From contig MGNL01000146.1 of NCBI GenBank assembly GCA_001796785.1, positions 813 through 10,679 of the forward strand: DNA of 9,867 nucleotides, in the 5' to 3' direction. The notes below the pieces were generated by a model. That model made no database searches, was not told where the DNA came from, and was given only the letters and a program-made list of their open reading frames with translations. Both the position numbers and the translations under genes were made by a program. The DNA is from Chloroflexi bacterium RBG_16_51_16. Its GTDB lineage: Bacteria > Chloroflexota > Anaerolineae > Anaerolineales > Villigracilaceae. Positions 6,369-9,867 of this stretch are shown piece after piece (position 1 is the stretch's first letter; every line of letters starts with the position of its first letter).

Positions 6369-7139
6369 ATGGTAGCGGCAGAACCAGCGGAGATCACCGC
6401 GCTTGATCCGAAGACAAAATTAACCGGCCAGGTAATTAAAACAACCCTGGCGGGAGCGCTGGTGGATATAAATCAAACCCTGCCGGGTGTCCTCCATATC
6501 TCCCAACTCTCTGCAACTCCAATTAATAAAGTGGAGGATGTGGTTAGTGAAGGCCAAACGATCGTGGTCTGGGTCAGGCGGGTCAAAAAAGACCGCATCG
6601 AATTGACTATGATCGAACCCCTAATGTATGAATGGAGGGAGCTACAACCGGAGATGATCGTCAAGGGAAAAGTCGTCAGGCTTGAATCCTACGGGGTTTT
6701 TGTAGATTTTGGCGCTGAAAAACCAGGCTTGATCCATGTGAGCGAACTGGCACGCGGTTATGTCAAATCTCCATCCGAAGTCGTAAAAGAGGGAGACGAG
6801 GTTGAAGTAAAAATATTGGAAGTTGACCGGCGGAAGCATCAGATTCGTTTAAGCAGGAAAGCCCTTCAACCTGAAATCATCGAAGAGAAACCTCCACAAC
6901 CGGTGGCCAAGCCTCCACAAAATCGGAAAAATCGGAAACAGAACAAAGAAACTGAAGAGACCCCTGCGGTAGAACAAGAGCCACAAATAACCGCCATGCA
7001 GGCTGCCTGGCAAGAGGCTGTCGAGCGATCTAAAGATCGTGAAAAAGTCCAGCGGCCAAAAACCCAGAAATCCATTTCCCACGAACATGAGGACATCTTG
7101 GACCGCACCTTAAAAAAGCGGATTACGACGGATGGTTAA
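6369..7139 (+). CDS. RNA-binding protein with two S1 domains and charged C-terminal tail
   Basis: This 256-aa protein has two S1 (OB-fold) domains. The first, at about 16-82, is divergent (LTGQVIKTTLAGALVDINQTLPGVLHISQL...). The second, at about 95-165, is near canonical: VKGKVVRLESYGVFVDFG, PGLIHVSELARGY, EGDEVEVKILEVDRRKHQIRLSRKAL. From about 170 the protein becomes a low-complexity Pro/Lys/Glu/Asn-rich tail (KPPQNRKNRKQNK) ending in a helix-prone charged segment. S1 domains bind single-stranded RNA in ribosomal protein S1, RNases and general stress proteins. With only two domains and no catalytic region, this is not full-length ribosomal protein S1 (usually four to six domains) or polynucleotide phosphorylase. 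A role in translation or RNA handling is inferred; the exact function is unknown. It is a single gene with its own strong promoter and terminator. Confidence 0.9.
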   Translation: MVAAEPAEITALDPKTKLTGQVIKTTLAGALVDINQTLPGVLHISQLSATPINKVEDVVSEGQTIVVWVRRVKKDRIELTMIEPLMYEWRELQPEMIVKGKVVRLESYGVFVDFGAEKPGLIHVSELARGYVKSPSEVVKEGDEVEVKILEVDRRKHQIRLSRKALQPEIIEEKPPQPVAKPPQNRKNRKQNKETEETPAVEQEPQITAMQAAWQEAVERSKDREKVQRPKTQKSISHEHEDILDRTLKKRITTDG

Positions 7140-7189
7140 GTTCCTGGACGCTATAGTGCAACTTGAAATCGAATAAACATTTATTGATT

Positions 7190-7233
7190 AATAAAGCAGC
7201 CGGGTCTATAAATTCGCCGGCTGTTTATTTTTT
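7190..7233. terminator. Intrinsic terminator after the S1-domain gene, possibly bidirectional
   Basis: AATAAA-G-CAGCCGG (7190-7203) pairs with CCGGCTGTTTATT (7217-7229), with one bulged G. The loop is 13 bases, and TTTATTTTTT runs along the right side on the plus strand. The left arm is also AT-rich, so the hairpin can stop minus-strand transcripts coming from prfB. Confidence 0.85.
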
Positions 7234-7259
7234 CCGAGTTATCCCACCAGGAACAAATA

Positions 7260-7303
7260 TTCACAATAATAATCTTCTTGTCGATTAAATATATTATTGT
7301 GAA
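7260..7303. repeat. AT-rich perfect 12-bp inverted repeat downstream of prfB
   Basis: TTCACAATAATA (7260-7271) and TATTATTGTGAA (7292-7303) are exact reverse complements separated by 20 bases. The repeat lies between the S1-gene terminator and the prfB stop codon. It could form a weak hairpin in the 3' end of the prfB mRNA or be a protein-binding dyad; there is no strong U run after it on either strand. Confidence 0.7.
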
Positions 7304-7329
7304 ATCTGATTCAATTTGATTAACTGAAA

Positions 7330-7350
7330 CACTCAGTGACGCACTGAGTG
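7330..7350. repeat. Perfect 9-bp hairpin over the prfB stop codon
   Basis: CACTCAGTG (7330-7338) and CACTGAGTG (7342-7350) pair exactly around a 3-base loop. In the prfB mRNA one arm encodes the last residues and the other contains the UGA stop (7333-7335). Confidence 0.75.
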
Positions 7351-8419
7351 AAGGTACGCCTCCATAAATGCATCCAATTCTCCATCCAGGACTGCCTGGG
7401 TATTACCGGTCTCATATTCCGTCCTGTGGTCTTTAACCATCTGGTACGGGTGAAGCACATACGACCGGATCTGACTCCCCCACTCCGCTTTGGTGTATTC
7501 TCCTTTTAAAACCGCCACTTCCTGTTCTTTTTCAGCTTGTTTCAATTCCACCAGGCGGGCACGCAGGACTTTCATGGCATTTTCACGATTTTGGAGCTGT
7601 GAGCGCTCGTTCTGACAGGTCACCACAATCCCTGTTGGCAGATGGGTTAAACGGACCGCGGTAGCATTTTTTTGGACATTTTGACCACCTGCGCCCGATG
7701 AACGAAATACATCCAGCTTCAAATCCGAGGGGTTGATCTCGACCTCCGCTTCATCCATCGCAACTTGAGGCAGTACTTCAACAAGTGCAAAGGAAGTGTG
7801 CCTGCGATGATTGGCGTCGAACGGAGAGAGTCTGACTAGGCGATGAACACCTTTTTCGGATCGCAGATAACCATACGCGTAATCTCCGTTCACGGAAATT
7901 GTGCTGCTTTTTATCCCTGCCTCCTCACCCGGTGTAAGGTCCAGGACTTCCGTACTGAACCCGCGACTTTCGCACCAGCGCAGATACATTCTCTGAAGCA
8001 TGGCAGCCCAATCCTGAGAATCCGTTCCACCTGCACCCGCGTGGATGGCCATGATCGCTGCATCATGGTCGTAATTACCGGACAGCATGGCCCGAAAGGA
8101 ACGGCTACTGAGTTCCGCTTCAAGACGTGTGATCTCCGAATTAAGCTCGGAGTGCATGGATTCATCGCCTAGTCGGGTCAGTTCTTCCAGATCGGTTAAT
8201 TGCTGATCCAATTGCCGCGCTGAATTGATCTCCGCGCGCAGACTGGATATGGTTTTCATGACCTTTTGGGCTGACTGTGGATTATTCCAAAAGCCTTGTT
8301 GTTCGCTATCCCGTTCCAATTTGTTGAGTTCGACTTCCTTATCGGTCAGGTCAAAGACGCTCCAGGAGCTGTCGATTTAATTCACGAGCTGACTGCAGGC
8401 GTTCAATCAAGTCTTGCAT
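7333..8419 (-). CDS. prfB: Peptide chain release factor 2 (RF2), expressed by programmed +1 frameshift
   Basis: RF2 ends translation at UGA and UAA by hydrolysing peptidyl-tRNA on the ribosome. The true start is ATG 8417-8419 with GGAGG 4 bases upstream. It encodes 22 residues (MQDLIERLQSARELNRQLLERL) up to an in-frame UGA (8351-8353). After a +1 shift at CUU-UGA-C, reading resumes with DLTDKEVELNKLERD and continues to TGA 7333-7335. The full protein is 361 aa, close to the usual RF2 length of about 365. A simple frame reading would start falsely at TTG 8319 and lose 33 residues. Domains: an N-terminal coiled-coil region to about 110; the core with the stop-codon-recognising tripeptide SPF at 198-200; the catalytic GGQ at 244-246 in SSGAGGQNVQKNATAVRL; and the C-terminal GSQIRSYVLHPYQMVKDHRT. 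SPF (not PxT) separates RF2 from RF1. High RF2 levels favour termination at the UGA, giving autoregulation. Confidence 0.97.
8350..8365 (-). promoter_or_regulatory. prfB +1 programmed frameshift site
   Basis: The mRNA reads CTGGAGCGTCTTTGAC. CUU is the slippery codon, UGA (8351-8353) the in-frame stop, and C the base that weakens termination. A Shine-Dalgarno-like GGAG lies 3 bases before CUU, as in Escherichia coli prfB. Slipping from CUU to UUU skips one base (8353) and opens the RF2 frame at GAC 8350-8352. Confidence 0.97.
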
Positions 8420-8423
8420 AAAG

Positions 8424-8428
8424 CCTCC
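8424..8428 (-). promoter_or_regulatory. Ribosome binding site of prfB
   Basis: On the minus strand GGAGG precedes CTTT-ATG (8419). It places the start 100 bases upstream of the apparent open frame and supports the frameshift model. Confidence 0.85.
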
Positions 8429-8547
8429 AAGGTGTGAAATTGTTCCAACCAATCAGGGCCATCCTGATCAGTGAGTAAAGATATTTTCTTTTTTATGATC
8501 AAGTAACGATTTTTACAAAATAGGAATGAGTTATACAACGAAAAGAA

Positions 8548-8556
8548 ATTATAACA
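8548..8556 (-). promoter_or_regulatory. Extended -10 promoter of prfB
   Basis: On the minus strand TGTTATAAT combines a perfect TATAAT (8548-8553) with the TG extension. No good -35 box lies at normal spacing, as is common for extended -10 promoters. It gives a leader of about 120 bases before the prfB ATG. Confidence 0.65.
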
Positions 8557-8649
8557 TTTGTAGATCGACACTCCGGATGGGCATAAAAAGCGATCTGAAA
8601 TGTAGATAAGTTGTATTACCTTCGGCAATTCGGCTCGGAAAGGTGAGGG

Positions 8650-8655
8650 TATAAT
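8650..8655 (+). promoter_or_regulatory. -10 box immediately upstream of the thioredoxin gene
   Basis: TATAAT ends 6 bases before ATG 8662, so transcription would begin at or next to the A of the start codon. The only purine-rich stretch, around 8640-8649, is too far from the ATG for a normal Shine-Dalgarno and would lie outside the mRNA. No clear -35 is seen. Confidence 0.6.
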
Positions 8656-8661
8656 AAATCA

Positions 8662-9006
8662 ATGATCTCAGAACCCGTCCATATAACGGATGCTTCCTTC
8701 GAAAAAACAGTCCTTCAATCCTCGATCCCAGTGATCGTTGATTTTTGGGCTCCGTGGTGCAGTCCCTGCAAGATGATCGCACCGACGCTTGAAAAACTGG
8801 CAGCTGAAAACGATGGCAAGCTTTTAGTCGCCAAGATCAATACCGATGAGAATCCGGAATGGATGCAAAAATTCGGCATCCAGGGAATTCCAACCTTGCT
8901 GTTCGTATCTGGCGGCAAGGTAATGCATCGGCAGGTCGGTGCCGTGCCAGAGAGGATGCTGCGAGATGTTGTATCTCAATTCATGGAAGTCATCAGCCAG
9001 AATTAA
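8662..9006 (+). CDS. trxA: Thioredoxin with WCSPC active site
   Basis: This 114-aa protein covers one thioredoxin fold, the usual size of a free cytoplasmic thioredoxin with no signal peptide. VIVDFWAPWCSPCKMIAP at about 24-41 holds the redox pair C33 and C36, and GIPT at 76-79 holds the cis-proline P77. VAKINTDENPEWMQKFGI and FVSGGKVMHRQVGAVP match the family's central strands and loop. It would reduce protein disulfides using electrons from thioredoxin reductase, which is not in this window. The Ser in CSPC replaces the common Gly of CGPC. ATG 8662 lacks a Shine-Dalgarno and follows a TATAAT by 6 bases, which suggests a leaderless mRNA. The lipoprotein gene starts 21 bases after its stop, so the two may be co-transcribed. 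Confidence 0.95.
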   Translation: MISEPVHITDASFEKTVLQSSIPVIVDFWAPWCSPCKMIAPTLEKLAAENDGKLLVAKINTDENPEWMQKFGIQGIPTLLFVSGGKVMHRQVGAVPERMLRDVVSQFMEVISQN

Positions 9007-9027
9007 AGCCCTGCTGATTTGAATGCA

Positions 9028-9708
9028 ATGAATAAGTTATCCTGGATCGTAATGTGCGCCAGTCTGGTGTTGAATGCCTGCATTCCCTCGCTTATCCCAA
9101 CGCCTGCACCCCCAATAGACCTGGCTGCTACAGCCCAAATCCTGGCTCAACAGACCTCCGAGTCACTCTCATCCCCCACACTTTCACCTTCAAGTACTCC
9201 AATTACTCCTTCGGTCTCTCCGACATTTACCGCGACGAAGCAGACTGCAACTGAAACCCAAAATCCTGTTTTGTTAACTTTAACGGCGACTCTCGGAACA
9301 GGTACTCCAAGGATCCAAGGAACTACGACAGCTGGAACGCTTTATCCGATGCCTAGTTTGGCTACACCGAGCGCTACACGAAATCCTTACTCATTAACCC
9401 CCATTGAAACTTCTCATCCACAATTTTATGGTACACTCCCGCCTTACGTCCCTTCCGGGAAGATCCTTCTGGTTAATAAATCCGACTCGGATGTATACAT
9501 CTCGCTCCAGGTAACCACGACGGAAGGTTTGAAGTCCATCCTCGAATATCCAGTGGATCAGAAAGTAACCTCGATCGCACCTGCCGGAAAATATTTTTAT
9601 GTAGCCTGGGTGGGCGGCAAAAAAATAACTGGATCCTTCCGTCTTGACCGGGAAGCGGATATCCAACTCACCATCCTGAAGGATAAGATTGTCGTCCGTG
9701 AACCATAA
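9028..9708 (+). CDS. Lipoprotein with Thr/Ser/Pro-rich spacer and C-terminal beta domain
   Basis: ATG 9028 gives 226 aa and a proper lipoprotein signal (MNKLSWIVMCASLVLNAC). A TTG at 9019 is in frame but only lengthens the leader. The probable lipobox is LNAC with lipidated C18, so the protein should be anchored outside the membrane. Residues 22-135 are a disordered Thr/Ser/Pro spacer with DLAATAQILAQQT near its start. Residues 140-226 form a compact beta-rich domain: VPSGKILLVNKSDSDVYISLQ, ILEYPV, APAGKYFYVAWVGGKKITGSFRL, ILKDKIVV. I recall this pattern from uncharacterised lipoproteins of Anaerolineae; no activity is known and no catalytic motif is visible. No Shine-Dalgarno is seen; the start lies 21 bases after the thioredoxin stop. 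A second lipoprotein gene follows. Confidence 0.8.
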   Translation: MNKLSWIVMCASLVLNACIPSLIPTPAPPIDLAATAQILAQQTSESLSSPTLSPSSTPITPSVSPTFTATKQTATETQNPVLLTLTATLGTGTPRIQGTTTAGTLYPMPSLATPSATRNPYSLTPIETSHPQFYGTLPPYVPSGKILLVNKSDSDVYISLQVTTTEGLKSILEYPVDQKVTSIAPAGKYFYVAWVGGKKITGSFRLDREADIQLTILKDKIVVREP

Positions 9709-9737
9709 TTGAGTTTAACTACAAGGTTATTGAAAGA

Positions 9738-9867
9738 ATGAAAAAGAAGAATTTGATCCCCCTGCTGATCCTGGCGGTGATTTCCGCTTCTTGTGGAGCG
9801 CAACCGCCACCAACAATGAGTCCCGCTGACGTTCAAGGCACGGCTGTGGCAGCTGCCTGGATCATGG
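9738..9867 (+). CDS. Lipoprotein, N-terminal part (runs off window end)
   Basis: ATG 9738 opens a frame to the last base, 43 codons seen: MKKKNLIPLLILAVISASC followed by GAQPPPTMSPADVQGTAVAAAWIM. A lysine start, a hydrophobic core and a Cys at residue 19 after SAS indicate a lipoprotein signal peptide. The Pro-rich segment and the QGTAVAAAW helix resemble the beginning of the upstream lipoprotein (APPIDLAATAQILAQQ), so the two may be related or at least share architecture. The gene lies 29 bases after the previous stop and is probably in the same transcript. The functional part is outside the window. Confidence 0.7.
   Translation, partial: MKKKNLIPLLILAVISASCGAQPPPTMSPADVQGTAVAAAWIM

Noticed and set aside
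7843..8172. Plus-strand 109-codon open frame opposite prfB
   Set aside because: It overlaps the conserved SPF-containing core of RF2 and looks like a coding shadow.
8549..8782. Minus-strand 77-codon open frame across the prfB-trxA gap
   Set aside because: It overlaps the trxA start and the prfB promoter, has no start signal and no recognisable family pattern.
9023..9031. ATG-CAA-TGA mini-frame overlapping the lipoprotein start
   Set aside because: A two-codon frame overlapping ATG 9028 has no ribosome binding site and is likely chance.
1..9867. CRISPR array, insertion sequence, prophage, tRNA or rRNA
   Set aside because: No regularly spaced repeats, transposase motifs, phage structural genes, cloverleaf or rRNA segments were seen when reading both strands.

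Overview
The window looks like ordinary chromosomal DNA from a Chloroflexota bacterium, probably of the Anaerolineae type. This assignment is an inference from gene style: Thr/Ser/Pro-rich lipoproteins with a C-terminal beta domain, a secreted protein with the HPVA...GFGLIAQ...ILLAKQ...NWGQFKK signature, an eukaryote-like IleRS2, and a T-box leader. I see no insertion sequence, phage gene, CRISPR array, tRNA or rRNA.

Layout. The left end (1-819, +) carries two adjacent MobA/MocA-like nucleotidyltransferases, the first cut by the window edge. Next come a secreted 304-aa protein (1029-1943, +) and a convergent 155-aa membrane protein (2026-2493, -), separated by a perfect 17-bp hairpin that can end transcription from both sides. 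The middle is filled by ileS (2735-5887, -), a type 2 isoleucyl-tRNA synthetase. Its leader (5934-6226) is a complete T-box riboswitch with an AUC specifier, antiterminator, competing terminator and a strong promoter. Facing away from it is a two-S1-domain RNA-binding protein (6369-7139, +) with its own near-consensus promoter and a terminator. prfB (7333-8419, -) follows. It encodes release factor 2 and must be assembled across an in-frame UGA by the classic +1 frameshift, so a plain ORF call misses its first 33 codons. The right end (+) holds a thioredoxin whose -10 box lies so close to the ATG that the mRNA may be leaderless, a lipoprotein, and the start of a second lipoprotein.

How the genes relate. 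Two neighbouring minus-strand genes carry self-sensing translational controls: ileS responds to uncharged tRNA-Ile through the T-box, and prfB responds to RF2 activity at its own UGA. The S1 protein between them also fits an RNA or translation theme, but nothing shows that the three form one system. The most notable single observation is the GVHH form of the class I HIGH signature in IleRS2, a swapped-motif variant associated with very high mupirocin resistance, here under T-box control. I did not find a convincing undescribed multi-gene system.
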